A stretch of DNA of 64,000 nt from Mucilaginibacter pedocola (GTDB lineage: Bacteria > Bacteroidota > Bacteroidia > Sphingobacteriales > Sphingobacteriaceae), in the NCBI RefSeq assembly GCF_002013915.1, contig NZ_MBTF01000006.1, positions 97,083 to 161,082 of the forward strand, written 5' to 3'. Below are positions 1 to 9,487 of the stretch, one piece after another. A model generated the notes under the pieces. It had not been told where the DNA came from. It made no database searches and saw only the letters and a program-made list of their open reading frames with translations. Made by a program: the position numbers and the translations under genes. Numbering within the stretch: the first letter of the stretch is position 1; every line of letters begins with the position of its first letter.

Positions 1-1487
1 TGCATAAACCTGTCGAGGCTTTGGTCTATCACCAGTTTATAGTTCAGCGGAACTTTCAGTGTAAGGTGAAGCTCCTGTGCGCGCCAGTAGTCGCTTTCGC
101 GTTTCTCCATACGGCGGTTAAACTTCAACACATTGCCTTCCTGCACAAACTGGTAGTTTATGCCACGCGCGTTCAAAAGGGCTTCTTCGTAGTCGCGGCC
201 ACGGGCGCTGAATGATTCTACCAGTACAGGCTGCGGAACATCGGCTTTTTCAATATAGATATCGATGTTTTTATCCGGCATATCCATATTGTTATCGTCA
301 TCGTCATCTAAAATAACACGCCCGTCAAATTTGTCCTTTATCTGCAGGTGCACGCTGTCTTCATGGGTCAGGTATTTTATATCGTTCAATTTTAAATAGA
401 AGGTGCTGTCGGCTTGTGGCTTCAGGCTAATAGTTTGACTAAAGCTTGCGCCCTCTCTAAAATTGGTAGTGGCTTTTGCTGTATAATATATTACGGTGCT
501 TATAGCAACCACCCATACCATTAACAAAGCTGTACCCGTAGTGCGGCCAATAGTATTGCTGCGGAAAACCGAATTGATGATAACCAATATAATAGCCAGT
601 AGCGGCAACGCCAGTGTAAGAAAGCCGCATACGAAGAACGTCATGTTGGCTTCGCGGTTTACGATATTGAATGGGAAAACATGGGTAAGGGCGTTGTTGC
701 CGTACACAAGGAAGGTAATAATGGCAATAACCAAGCCCACCATAGCAGCAAAACAGCTTACCAGCAGGGCTATAGCAATAACTTTAAAAAGCAACTTGGC
801 TGTAGCGCCAATAAAGGTACCGGTGTGCGAAAACACATCGCCGGCAAAATCGCGTGTTTTGTAGGCTAATGGTTTGGCCTCATAACGCAGAGCCTCTAAG
901 TTTCCTTTTACGGTACCCAGTTCCTGCTCAAAGTTCATTTTAAAGCCTTGCAGGTCCAGGCGCTGGCCCTTCATGGCCATACGGTCGGCACGGGTAATGG
1001 CTTTGGGGACTACTATCCATAGTATTATATACAGCATCAGGCCAATACCGCCGCCTGCGCTAAGTATAACAAAGGCCAAACGCACCCAAATCGAATCAAT
1101 ATCGAAGTAGTTGGATATACCCGCAGCAACCCCGCCAACCAAATGGTTATCGGCATCGCGGAAGAGGCGGCGGTTAGCGGGGGCGTAACCGTAAACACTA
1201 CCCGGTTTTTCGCCGGCTTCTTCGGCCTCAAAATCTTCTACCGAGCCCATTTGGCCCACAACGGTATTCACATCCTGCGCTACAATAACCTGTTTGCCTT
1301 CTGCCGCTAAAATTTCTGTAAACATTTCGGCAATGCGGTTTTCAATGTCTGTAGTTATTTCCAGGCTGTCGGCCGAGTTCATAAAGTGGCGGGTTACGGC
1401 CGTCATATAACCCTTCAGTATTTCGTAGGCATCCTCTTCTATATGAAAAACGGTGCCGTTTATGTTGATGATGATAGTCTTATTCAT
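1..1487 (-). CDS. PspC domain-containing membrane protein, C-terminus beyond window
   Basis: Read on the minus strand from the ATG at 1487, the frame stays open to the window edge (about 495 residues seen, no stop). Residues about 104-170 form a PspC domain (sequence around NHLVGGVAAGISNYF followed by a hydrophobic stretch ending WIVVPKAI). Three further hydrophobic segments lie near residues 225-255, 275-305 and 313-333. An acidic run (DDDDDNNMDMPD) and a beta-rich part follow. PspC proteins sit in the inner membrane and are tied to envelope stress. The gene lies 27 bp after a padR gene on the same strand, a common Bacteroidota pair, so it is probably co-transcribed with and repressed by PadR. 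The exact role is unknown. Confidence 0.85.
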   Translation of the reverse strand, partial: MNKTIIININGTVFHIEEDAYEILKGYMTAVTRHFMNSADSLEITTDIENRIAEMFTEILAAEGKQVIVAQDVNTVVGQMGSVEDFEAEEAGEKPGSVYGYAPANRRLFRDADNHLVGGVAAGISNYFDIDSIWVRLAFVILSAGGGIGLMLYIILWIVVPKAITRADRMAMKGQRLDLQGFKMNFEQELGTVKGNLEALRYEAKPLAYKTRDFAGDVFSHTGTFIGATAKLLFKVIAIALLVSCFAAMVGLVIAIITFLVYGNNALTHVFPFNIVNREANMTFFVCGFLTLALPLLAIILVIINSVFRSNTIGRTTGTALLMVWVVAISTVIYYTAKATTNFREGASFSQTISLKPQADSTFYLKLNDIKYLTHEDSVHLQIKDKFDGRVILDDDDDNNMDMPDKNIDIYIEKADVPQPVLVESFSARGRDYEEALLNARGINYQFVQEGNVLKFNRRMEKRESDYWRAQELHLTLKVPLNYKLVIDQSLDRFM

Positions 1488-1514
1488 GATATTGTGGTGA
1501 TAGTTGTTAGGGGG

Positions 1515-1850
1515 TTAGTTTTTGCGGTCGCCAATGGCGGTTTGTACGGCAAAGGCAAGCTCCTGCCAGGTGGCATCGAGCTGCTCGAGCACCTTACGGC
1601 CCTCATCGCTAAGTACATAGTACTTTCGTGGCGGGCCCGAGGTAGATTCTACCCAGTTATAGGCCAGCAGGCCATTGTTTTTTAATCGGGTTAGCAGGGG
1701 GTATAATGTACCCTCAACAACAAGCAGGCGGGCCTTCTTTAGCTCAGCAATAATGTCTGAAGCATATATCTCGCCCTTTGCAATAATGGAAAGTATGCAA
1801 TACTCCAGTATGCCTTTCCTCATTTGGGTTTGGGTGTTCTCAACAATCAT
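1515..1850 (-). CDS. PadR-family transcriptional regulator
   Basis: This 111-residue protein is a PadR winged helix: MRKGILEYCILSIIAKGEIYASDIIAELKK is the HTH part, TLYPLLTRLKNNGLL the recognition helix, and GPPRKYYVLSDEG the wing. It belongs to the short PadR-s2 type, with a C-terminal dimer helix (LEQLDATWQELAFAV). A start at 1886 is possible in the same frame, but that codon lies within the operator. The ATG at 1850 matches family N-termini and sits just 4 nt after a TATCTTTG promoter box, so the mRNA is probably leaderless. It likely represses itself and the downstream pspC gene. Confidence 0.9.
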   Translation of the reverse strand: MIVENTQTQMRKGILEYCILSIIAKGEIYASDIIAELKKARLLVVEGTLYPLLTRLKNNGLLAYNWVESTSGPPRKYYVLSDEGRKVLEQLDATWQELAFAVQTAIGDRKN

Positions 1851-1854
1851 AATG

Positions 1855-1891
1855 CAAAGATATATGTTTAAGAATGTATTATGCAATACAT
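1855..1891 (-). promoter_or_regulatory. Promoter of padR-pspC with PadR-type operator over the -33 box
   Basis: On the minus strand a -7 box TATCTTTG (1862-1855) is preceded 21 nt upstream by TTG (1886-1884). A perfect dyad, ATGTATT-N4-AATACAT (1874-1891), covers the -33 element. It contains ATGT-N10-ACAT, the form reported for PadR proteins of the LmrR/LadR kind. Repressor bound here would block RNA polymerase, so autoregulation is a reasonable inference. Confidence 0.7.
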
Positions 1892-1963
1892 AGTACTATA
1901 ATTATGACATTTTTTACATCTTTTAACTTTTTTTAACAAAAGGCTCCTTTTTTTTAAAAATTA

Positions 1964-1995
1964 TTTGATTTATTGGCATCGTAACACTACTTTTA
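1964..1995 (+). promoter_or_regulatory. Probable promoter of the susC-susD operon
   Basis: TTTG at 1964-1967 and TACTTTTA at 1988-1995 are 20 nt apart, matching the Bacteroidota TTTG / TAnnTTTG pattern except for the last base. The ATG of susC is at 2035, giving a leader of about 30-35 nt. Confidence 0.55.
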
Positions 1996-2034
1996 TGATT
2001 AATTAACTATTAACTGATCTTATTATTAACAAAC

Positions 2035-5000
2035 ATGAAAAAACTTCTACTAGTAAGTTTGTGTTTCCTGATGTTATGCGTAACACAGGTGTATGCACAA
2101 AATCGTACGATTACTGGTACAGTTACCTCAAAAGATGACGGCCTGCCGTTGCCAGGGGTAAGTGTTACAGTAACAGGAACTACAATTGGTGTTCAAACCA
2201 ATGTTTCGGGTAAGTTTACCCTGTCTGTGCCAGCCACAGCAAAATCATTAACCTTCTCCTTTATTGGCTACTCTAAATCAACAGCTAATATCACAGGCGA
2301 TGTGGTTAACGTTTCTCTTGCTTCAAGCGCAGCCCAGTTAACCGAAGTTGTGGTTACGGGTGTTGCCGGTATCAAGCAAAACTCACGTGCTAACTCAACT
2401 TCTGCACAGGTGGTTGGTGCTGCTGCACTGAACACTGTACGCCAAACAAACCTTAACAACGCCCTTGCGGGTAAAGTTGCCGGTATCCAGGTTCGTAGCC
2501 AGTCTACAGCTGCATTGGGCAGGCAAACTGAGGTTCGTTTACGTGGTGCAACCGGTTTTGGTACAGGTAGGGGTGCTTTGTACGTTGTTGACGGTACTGT
2601 GCTTCCTAACTCTGATGACTTGAACCCTGATGATATCGAAGACGTTTCGGTACTGCAAGGCCCTGCTGCTTCTGCGCAGTTCGGTTCTCAAGGTGCTAAC
2701 GGTGTAATCGTAATCACCACTAAAAAAGGTAAGAAAAACGGTGGCCTTGGTATCGACCTGAACCTTGGTGCTCAGTTTGATAAAGTGTACGTATTGCCTA
2801 ACTACCAGGATACTTACATGGGTGGTGCTAACGCCGACCTTACCGAGTACACCTGGAAAGTTGGTGACCCGGAAGGCTGGAAAGCTTTGAGCGGCGCATA
2901 CTATCCGGATTATAGCGATGACTCGAGCTGGGGCCCTAAAATGGTTGGGCAACAGTACATTCCATGGTATGCATGGGCTGCCGGTACCCCATACTCTTTC
3001 AAAACTACTGCTTTAACGCCGCAACCAAATAACATTAGAGATTTCTTCCAAACCGGCGTATTGTTGAACAACAACATTACCTTCAACAAGGCAGCTGACG
3101 ATTACAATTTCAAATTAGGTTACGGTAATCAATATGTTCAAGGTTTGATCCCAACTCAAAACCTGAAAAAGAATACTTTGAACATCAACGCTAACGTTGA
3201 CCTTAACAAACACTTCACTTTATCTACTAACATTAACTACGTCAACCAAAAAGTTAATGGCCAGATTGATGACGGTTACGCTAACCAAAGTGCCGGTAAC
3301 TTCAACCAGTGGATGCACCGTGATATTGACATGGGCATCATGAAAGAGTTGAAAGACCTTAAATCTCCTGATGGTACTTTAGTGAGCTGGAACCACTTGA
3401 ACCCGGGTTCATACAACCCTGCAAGCCCAAGCGCATTTTACGCAGGTAACTACTGGTACAACCCTTACACTTACCAGGATTACTACAAACAAGTGAACAA
3501 CCGCGACCGTTTATATGGTAACATCGCTTTGACTTACAAAATCAACAGCGACCTAAGCATCAGGGGTACTTACCGTAAGAACCAAACAACTACCTGGGGC
3601 GAGATCAGAGAGTACTCAATCCTGAAATACAGCCAAACTCAAACCGGTCGTAAAGGTGCTTACTCAACAAGCAACTCTTACTCTAACCGCGAGAACTACG
3701 AGTTCCTGGCAACTTACAACAAAAAGGTAAGCGATTTCTCTATCAACGCCAACGTTGGTACTGATAGCTACAACTGGACCTACAAAGATAACGGTGGTAA
3801 CACCGACCAGGGTTTAGGTGTTGATGACCTGTTTACCTTGGGTAATTCAGTTAACCCAGCACAGGTATTCAATGGTAGAACAAGAGAAAGGTACAATGCC
3901 GTTTTAGGAACTGCTTCATTTGGCTGGAAAGATATGATCTTCCTGAACGGTACTATCCGTAACGATTGGTTCTCAACTTTACCTAAAGACGATAACGCGG
4001 TATTATCAAAATCATTCGGTGGTTCATTCGTTTTCACCGAATTGCTTAAAGATAAAGTTGGCAGCTGGTTGAGTTATGGTAAATTGAGGGCATCTTGGGG
4101 TGAGATTCCTAACGCTCTGGGTGAGCAAACCGAAACTTTTGGTTTTGCCCGTTATCCGGGTATGGCCTATGCAGTTCCTTCGAACAAATTCAATGGCAAC
4201 ATCCTGATGGGTACGCCAGACCAATTTGTTGACCCTGCTATACATGGTGCAGTATCTACTCAGAAAGAGTTGGGTTTAGACTTGCGTTTCCTTAACGACC
4301 GTATTGGTTTAATGGCTACTTACTGGGAAGGTACTGACAGAGATTTCCCTACTACGCTTAGTGTTAACGGTGCCAGCGGTTTCTCTTCTATCTTAACTAA
4401 CATCGGTTTGATCAAACGTAAAGGTTTAGACCTTAAATTGGAAGCAACTCCGGTTAGCTTAACTAACTTCAGGTGGTCTTTCAACGCTACTTATTCTAAC
4501 CTGATCAGGAATACAGTTGTTGAAGTTGCTCCTAAATACAACACTAACCGTATCGTAACAGGCCAGGGTGTAACATTCTCTAACTTGCCACAACTTGTTC
4601 ACCAGGCTGGTAAAGAATGGGGCCAATTATATGGCGGTGGTATCCTGCGCAACTCAGCAGGTGTGCCAATCCTGAATGCTAACGGTTTCTATCAGCAAGA
4701 TCCTAACGTTTACTTTGGTAGTGTATTGCCAAAGCACACCGGTGGTTTGCAAAACTCGTTCACTGTGTTTAAAGACTTCACCCTTAACGTAAACATCGAC
4801 TACCAATTCGGTGGTAAATTTGCTTCGTTATCAAACGCCTTCGGTTCGTTTAGTGGTTTAACTGCTCGTACTGCAGCGCTTAACGATAAAGGTAACCCTG
4901 TACGTGATGCTGTTGCTGATGGCGGTGGTGTTCATACAACAGGCGTTGATGCTAACGGTAACCCAGTAAGTTTCTATGTAGATGCAAAAGCCTACTACCA

Positions 5001-5277
5001 GGGTATCTTCAACAACAAAACTATAGACGAATTCATTTACGATCTTACCTTCGTAAAACTTCGTGAGCTTTCAATTGGTTACCGTATCCCGGTTGCTAAA
5101 TTGGGTATTGCTAAATACATCAAAAATGCGAACTTCTCATTAGTAGGCCGCGATTTGTTCCTGCTTTACACCAAAACGAAAGATTTCGATCCTTCGCAAG
5201 TTAGTGCTGTTCAGGGTGAGTCGGGCCAGTTACCTGGTACCAGGGCCTTTGGTTTTAACTTAAGGATGAGCTTCTAA
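2035..5277 (+). CDS. SusC/RagA-type TonB-linked outer membrane transporter
   Basis: This 1080-residue protein imports glycans or peptides across the outer membrane together with a SusD lipoprotein. It has a Sec signal peptide ending VYAQ (about residue 22), a carboxypeptidase-like regulatory domain at 24-110 (TITGTVTSKDDGLPLPGVSV), and a plug domain at about 115-240 with the SusC signature LYVVDG near residue 180 and GANGVIVITTKKG. The rest is a beta barrel ending in phenylalanine (LRMSF), as expected for BAM insertion. Length is normal. The gene begins an operon with susD and a DUF1735 lipoprotein. No anti-sigma/ECF pair, hybrid sensor or glycoside hydrolase adjoins it, so the substrate cannot be told. 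Codons such as GGT and AAC are strongly favoured, which suggests high expression. Confidence 0.97.
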   Translation: MKKLLLVSLCFLMLCVTQVYAQNRTITGTVTSKDDGLPLPGVSVTVTGTTIGVQTNVSGKFTLSVPATAKSLTFSFIGYSKSTANITGDVVNVSLASSAAQLTEVVVTGVAGIKQNSRANSTSAQVVGAAALNTVRQTNLNNALAGKVAGIQVRSQSTAALGRQTEVRLRGATGFGTGRGALYVVDGTVLPNSDDLNPDDIEDVSVLQGPAASAQFGSQGANGVIVITTKKGKKNGGLGIDLNLGAQFDKVYVLPNYQDTYMGGANADLTEYTWKVGDPEGWKALSGAYYPDYSDDSSWGPKMVGQQYIPWYAWAAGTPYSFKTTALTPQPNNIRDFFQTGVLLNNNITFNKAADDYNFKLGYGNQYVQGLIPTQNLKKNTLNINANVDLNKHFTLSTNINYVNQKVNGQIDDGYANQSAGNFNQWMHRDIDMGIMKELKDLKSPDGTLVSWNHLNPGSYNPASPSAFYAGNYWYNPYTYQDYYKQVNNRDRLYGNIALTYKINSDLSIRGTYRKNQTTTWGEIREYSILKYSQTQTGRKGAYSTSNSYSNRENYEFLATYNKKVSDFSINANVGTDSYNWTYKDNGGNTDQGLGVDDLFTLGNSVNPAQVFNGRTRERYNAVLGTASFGWKDMIFLNGTIRNDWFSTLPKDDNAVLSKSFGGSFVFTELLKDKVGSWLSYGKLRASWGEIPNALGEQTETFGFARYPGMAYAVPSNKFNGNILMGTPDQFVDPAIHGAVSTQKELGLDLRFLNDRIGLMATYWEGTDRDFPTTLSVNGASGFSSILTNIGLIKRKGLDLKLEATPVSLTNFRWSFNATYSNLIRNTVVEVAPKYNTNRIVTGQGVTFSNLPQLVHQAGKEWGQLYGGGILRNSAGVPILNANGFYQQDPNVYFGSVLPKHTGGLQNSFTVFKDFTLNVNIDYQFGGKFASLSNAFGSFSGLTARTAALNDKGNPVRDAVADGGGVHTTGVDANGNPVSFYVDAKAYYQGIFNNKTIDEFIYDLTFVKLRELSIGYRIPVAKLGIAKYIKNANFSLVGRDLFLLYTKTKDFDPSQVSAVQGESGQLPGTRAFGFNLRMSF

Positions 5278-5314
5278 TTACTTGAAACAGGTAAAAATTA
5301 AAACAAAGAGAAAA

Positions 5315-6772
5315 ATGAAAAAGATATATATATACGCGCTTACAACCGCTTTGGTATGGGGTGCTGCAGGCTGTAAGAAATTTGGGGATACGAATAACAA
5401 CCCAAATGCAACAACTACCCCGCAGGTTGGTGCGCTATTAACCAACGTAGAGGTTAACATTACCACCTACGCAACTACGGGCACAACGGCCATCTCTGGT
5501 GGCCAGTACGCACAGTATTTTGCTGAAACACAGTATTCGAGCGTTTCGTTATATGCTTTGCCGCAAAATGCCTTCACCGGCTCTTACAACGGACAGCTTT
5601 ACGATTTGCAGAATATTATTAACCTGGGTACCAGCAAAAACACCTCTACTGTTGCTAAAATATTACAGCAGTACATTTTTTGGGTACTTACAGATTCGTG
5701 GGGAGATATTCCTTACACTGAAGCGCTTAAAGGTTTGGAAGCAACTGCTCCTAAATACGATTCACAGGAAACCATTTATAAAGGTATCCTTGCCAAATTG
5801 GGCGAAGCTGTGAATGAGTTCGATGGTTCAACTATCTCTGGCGATATTATTTACAACGGTAATGTGGCTCAATGGAAAAAAGCTGCAAACTCGTTGAGAA
5901 TGTTGGTTGCTATTCAATTATCTAAAAAAGTTCCGGGTGCTGCCGATTATGCAGCAACAGCTTTTAAAGAAGCACTTGCAGGCGGCGGTATAACCAGCAA
6001 TGCTGACAACTTGGATGTTACTTACACCGGTGCGTATTTTAGCCCTTGGTATAACCTATACAATGGTCGTACCGACTTTGGTGTTGCTAACACGATGACC
6101 GATCAGTTAGTTAGTTTAGCTGATGGAAGGTCGCAGACTTACGGTGGTAACAACCAGGAAGAAGTTGCTGGTGCATTTGTGTCTTCTACAGTTGGTGTGC
6201 AATACGGTTTGGAGCGTAATAAAGCTATTGATTTTACTACGAACAACCCTACCTGGGCTCGTATTTTGCGTGGCGATTTCCGTACTAACAACAACGCTAC
6301 TGCCACTATTATCACTGCTGCTGAGGTTGCTTTAGCGCGTGCAGAAGCAGCGCACCTTGGTTGGACGAGCGAGAACACGACTGCTATGTACAACGAAGGT
6401 ATTAGATTGTCGTACGATCAGTGGGGCTTAGTTCCTGCCGCATCTTACTACACCCAATCTGCAGTTGCATTAGCCGGTAATGGTTCGGAAGCAGATTTTG
6501 GTAAGATCACTCTTCAAAGATGGATCGCAAGTTTTCCTGACGGCCACCAGGCATGGAATATCTGGCGTAAAAGCACTACAGCTGCTGCACCAAAAGGCTA
6601 CCCTGCCCTTAACCCAGCTCCGGATGCTCTTCCCACTTCGTCGGGTAAAATTCCATTGCGCTTTATTTACGATACTAACGAAGACCAAACCAATGGTGCT
6701 AACGTGGCCGCTGCAAGGGCTGCAACGCCTAACTATGGTCCGGATGCACCACTTTGGTGGGATGTAAATTAA
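5315..6772 (+). CDS. SusD/RagB-family surface lipoprotein (SusD-like_2 type)
   Basis: The 485-residue protein is the substrate-binding partner of the SusC transporter just upstream. The ATG at 5315 is chosen because it gives a clean lipoprotein signal with lipobox GAAGC (Cys20); an in-frame TTG at 5282 would add a charged tail. After the Cys come NNNPNATTTPQ and a helical TPR-like fold. SNADNLDVTYTGAYFSPWYNLYNG and WNIWRKSTTAAAPKGYPALNP fit the SusD-like_2 (PF12771) group. It lies 37 bp after susC in the same operon. The ligand is unknown; many members of this group take part in peptide or non-polysaccharide uptake. Confidence 0.95.
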   Translation: MKKIYIYALTTALVWGAAGCKKFGDTNNNPNATTTPQVGALLTNVEVNITTYATTGTTAISGGQYAQYFAETQYSSVSLYALPQNAFTGSYNGQLYDLQNIINLGTSKNTSTVAKILQQYIFWVLTDSWGDIPYTEALKGLEATAPKYDSQETIYKGILAKLGEAVNEFDGSTISGDIIYNGNVAQWKKAANSLRMLVAIQLSKKVPGAADYAATAFKEALAGGGITSNADNLDVTYTGAYFSPWYNLYNGRTDFGVANTMTDQLVSLADGRSQTYGGNNQEEVAGAFVSSTVGVQYGLERNKAIDFTTNNPTWARILRGDFRTNNNATATIITAAEVALARAEAAHLGWTSENTTAMYNEGIRLSYDQWGLVPAASYYTQSAVALAGNGSEADFGKITLQRWIASFPDGHQAWNIWRKSTTAAAPKGYPALNPAPDALPTSSGKIPLRFIYDTNEDQTNGANVAAARAATPNYGPDAPLWWDVN

Positions 6773-6807
6773 TCATTTGATTATAGAATAAGATAAAATT
6801 AAAAATC

Positions 6808-7824
6808 ATGAAAAATACTTTAATTAAATATCTGGTTCTTGCTTTCTCTGTAATGATCGTCTTCAGCGCTTGCCGCAAAGACGCTTATGAAGGAACGCAG
6901 TCTCAGGATAAAGGGACGTCTTTTTTTAGATTGACCGAAGGCAAAATAAGGGCTCAGTTTTTTTCTCCTTTTACCGATAAGAAGGTAGTAACGATGTTTA
7001 CAGCAAGGAGAGACGCAGCAAGCAGTGCAGATCTCAACAAAGCGGTGACAGTTGTATTGAGTGGGATAGACCTGACTGCTTACAATACAGCGCACCATAC
7101 TAATTATACTTTACTTCCCAGCGACGCGTATACTTTGGTGGCCCAACCCGGAGTGAGCCAAAAAGGTACCGGTGCCGAATTAGCTTTTGCTCCCGGCGAC
7201 TTTGCTAAGAAATTTATGGTAGAACTTGATGGTACAAAGCTTGACCCATCCGAAAGCTATGCGATCGCATATGCTGTTTCTGATCCGGCTGGTTTAACCG
7301 TTAATGCAGGTAAGGATACCATTATTTCTACAATTGGTATCAAAAACAAATGGGATGGTACATATGCATTTACGGGTACAATGGTTGATGCAACAAATTC
7401 TAACCTTACCCATGTTAACGATTACCTTAGCGCACATGGTGAAGCTGATGGTACACCCGCGCCAATGCAATATGAGCTACGTACAATTTCGGCTACCGAG
7501 TGCGAGGTTTACGATAACTATTACTACGGCGGTAACTATATGCTGATAAACAACAATGGTGCTATGAGCAACTATGGCTCGTTCGCGCTTATTGTTCAGT
7601 TCGACCCTGCAACCGATAAAGTTGTAGCCGTTAGGAATTACTACGGCCAACCTGCTGCTAATACCCGTTCTGCGGCATTAGACCCTTCGGGTGCTAACCA
7701 ATACGATGCAGCAACTAAGGTAGTTACTATAAAATACTTCATGAAACAACCAAGCGTTGTTACAGCTGCTCCTAACGTTCGTACAAGTTGGGATGAAAAA
7801 TGGACTTACCTCGGTCCGAGATAA
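6808..7824 (+). CDS. DUF1735-type surface lipoprotein of the SusCD operon
   Basis: This 338-residue lipoprotein has a signal peptide with lipobox FSAC (Cys22). Residues about 55-155 look like the DUF1735/BT_3987 N-terminal beta domain (AVTVVLSGIDLTAYNTAHHTNY, then YTLLPSDAYTL and LDPSESYAIAYAVSD). The C-terminal half (WDGTYAFTGTMVDATN to the end) resembles the calycin-like domain often paired with it. Such proteins are usually the third gene of SusCD operons and are thought to bind the same ligand at the cell surface. It is 35 bp after susD and is followed directly by a strong terminator, so it closes the operon. Confidence 0.85.
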   Translation: MKNTLIKYLVLAFSVMIVFSACRKDAYEGTQSQDKGTSFFRLTEGKIRAQFFSPFTDKKVVTMFTARRDAASSADLNKAVTVVLSGIDLTAYNTAHHTNYTLLPSDAYTLVAQPGVSQKGTGAELAFAPGDFAKKFMVELDGTKLDPSESYAIAYAVSDPAGLTVNAGKDTIISTIGIKNKWDGTYAFTGTMVDATNSNLTHVNDYLSAHGEADGTPAPMQYELRTISATECEVYDNYYYGGNYMLINNNGAMSNYGSFALIVQFDPATDKVVAVRNYYGQPAANTRSAALDPSGANQYDAATKVVTIKYFMKQPSVVTAAPNVRTSWDEKWTYLGPR

Positions 7825-7849
7825 TTCTCGAACTGGTTTAGTTTACCTT

Positions 7850-7884
7850 AAAGAAGCCGCTCTGATATAGAGCGGCTTCTTTTG
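7850..7884 (+). terminator. Rho-independent terminator of the SusCD operon
   Basis: A 13 bp perfect stem AAGAAGCCGCTCT / AGAGCGGCTTCTT (7851-7863 and 7869-7881) with a 5 nt loop is followed by a T-rich stretch. It begins 26 bp after the stop of the DUF1735 gene. Confidence 0.9.
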
Positions 7885-8140
7885 TTTATATATTAGTTTT
7901 TGATTTGGGGGCGCGATGGTGTATAGATCGGCGATTGTTGCTTCGGCATTTGGAGCGCACCGGTTGATGTAAGCACTATATTTCAGGTTTACCTTGTTAC
8001 AGGGGCGCTTTATAAAACGCAAACTGATAATAAAGCAGATATTGGGAATTAGCTTTTGTAAAAACCCAATTAGGTGCTCTTACTACTTTTATCGGTAGTG
8101 AAAATTGGTTTACGCCATATTTAAGTATCGTAAAAGGAAA
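7885..8140. other. Intergenic stretch without a recognised gene
   Basis: About 255 bp lie between the SusCD terminator and the stop of the minus-strand DoxX gene. I see no convincing ORF, RNA gene or repeat. A T-run on the minus strand is not visible after the DoxX stop. Confidence 0.5.
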
Positions 8141-8548
8141 TTATTTTTTATCTACACTATACTTGCCCGGGCCAATAAATAATAAACCGGCAAACACAAT
8201 GCCTAATTCAACAGCATGTGATGCGCCGCCAAGCCCGTCGCCCTGCCCAAAATGTGATGCTGCAGCTACTATCATATTAATGATAAGCACAAGGCATACC
8301 GGGCGAAACGCTAACCCTAAAATAAGCAATAAACCACCCACAGCTTCTGCAAGTGCTGCCAGTAGCCCCCACATCATTGGCAAAAATGTTATACCAACAT
8401 ATTTCATGGAGCCGCCAAGCCCGGTCCATATTTCTTTACCGCCCATTAGCTTGGGGTAGCCATGATAAATAAACATGGCGCCTAAACCAACGCGCATTAT
8501 AAGTAAGCCAAAATCTTTGTATTTGTTCAGCGAAGTAAAATATGCCAT
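8141..8548 (-). CDS. DoxX-family membrane protein
   Basis: The 135-residue protein has four hydrophobic segments (LLIMRVGLGAMFIYHGYPKL, FLPMMWGLLAALAEAVGGLLLIL, PVCLVLIINMIVAAASHF, AVELGIVFAGLLFIGPG). FIYHGYPKLMGG and the E-x-x-GG in AEAVGG are typical of DoxX/YphA proteins, which are small inner-membrane proteins tied to redox or thiosulfate metabolism in a few cases. It lies 18 bp after the LD-carboxypeptidase gene on the same strand, so the two are probably co-transcribed. Specific function unknown. Confidence 0.88.
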   Translation of the reverse strand: MAYFTSLNKYKDFGLLIMRVGLGAMFIYHGYPKLMGGKEIWTGLGGSMKYVGITFLPMMWGLLAALAEAVGGLLLILGLAFRPVCLVLIINMIVAAASHFGQGDGLGGASHAVELGIVFAGLLFIGPGKYSVDKK

Positions 8549-8566
8549 ATATAGGGAGTTTTGATT

Positions 8567-9487
8567 TTAATAACTTAAAGTAGCGCCATCTTGTTTTACG
8601 GAGAGATTTGCGGTTCGCCCCAACACCAGGCTGCAATTATTGGGGATATGCCCTGCAGGGAAATCGAAACATACGGGGTAAGTATATTCTTTTACTACAT
8701 CCAGGATAATTTCGTTGATGGTTTGCCCGAAGGGGATATCGTTATCCTTCATGTCGGTAAAACCGCCAACTATTAACCCGGCCAGTTTTCCGAGTTTACC
8801 GGCACGTTTAAGGCAGCGTAACATGCGGTCGGCCGAGTAAAGGTATTCGCCAACGTCTTCAATGAAGAGTATCTTACTGCCGTAGTCCACATCACTTACC
8901 GAGCCATTGGTGGCCACCAGTAATGATAGGTTGCCGCCTATTAAAATGCCTTCGGCATCGCCGGGGCGGTTTAATGGTGTATAGGGTAATTGATAGCTTA
9001 GGTTTTCGCCAAATAGTGCCAACCGTAACGTTTCTAACGAATAAGCAGAAGCATCGGGAATATTCAGGGGCATTTGTCCATGTATGCAGGCAATATTATA
9101 ATTACTAATGAGGTGGGAGTGTAATAAAGTAATATCACTGAAACCAATCACCCATTTCGGATTAGCAGCAATATTGCCGAAATCAACCATATCTATCATC
9201 CGGATGGTGCCATAGCCCCCGCGGGCAGCAAAAATGGCTTTAATGCTGTTATCATCAATAAAGCGCTGCATATCTCGCGCGCGCAATTCGTCGTCGCCGG
9301 CAAATTGGTTATAAGAAGCTGTTACCGTTTCGCCCAGTACTACCTCCAAACCCCAGCTTTGCAGCAGGGCAATAGCATCTGTCATGGGGAAAGGGAGCTT
9401 TTTAGCTGGGCAAGTGATAACTACTTTATCGCCTTTTTTGAGATATGGTGGAATGATGGTTGAGTCCGAAAGTCCGGGAGTCCGCAT
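8567..9487 (-). CDS. LD-carboxypeptidase / MccF-like serine peptidase (family S66)
   Basis: The 306-residue protein matches S66 peptidases, which trim the tetrapeptide of recycled peptidoglycan (LdcA) or cleave microcin C-type acyl adenylates (MccF). Seen: AARGGYGTIRM (about 87-97), the nucleophile Ser117 in GFSDIT, LFIEDVGEYLYSADRML with Glu210, and His280 in FPAGHIPNN, forming the Ser-Glu-His triad. There is no signal peptide, so it is cytoplasmic. The N-terminal ten residues are coded by a GTCCG-rich repeat that also supplies the start codon; the next in-frame Met is too far inside the fold. Peptidoglycan recycling is the default role. Confidence 0.9.
   Translation of the reverse strand: MRTPGLSDSTIIPPYLKKGDKVVITCPAKKLPFPMTDAIALLQSWGLEVVLGETVTASYNQFAGDDELRARDMQRFIDDNSIKAIFAARGGYGTIRMIDMVDFGNIAANPKWVIGFSDITLLHSHLISNYNIACIHGQMPLNIPDASAYSLETLRLALFGENLSYQLPYTPLNRPGDAEGILIGGNLSLLVATNGSVSDVDYGSKILFIEDVGEYLYSADRMLRCLKRAGKLGKLAGLIVGGFTDMKDNDIPFGQTINEIILDVVKEYTYPVCFDFPAGHIPNNCSLVLGRTANLSVKQDGATLSY

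Noticed and set aside
21..1231. Plus-strand ORFs and a minus-strand 64-residue ORF in the first 1.2 kb
   Set aside because: They lie inside the PspC gene on the minus strand, whose frame is open from 1487 to the window edge and shows a real domain.
2035..7824. SusCD operon as a polysaccharide utilisation locus with GH20 and GH43
   Set aside because: The hydrolases are 20 kb away with many unrelated genes between and no shared regulator, so there is no support for one locus.
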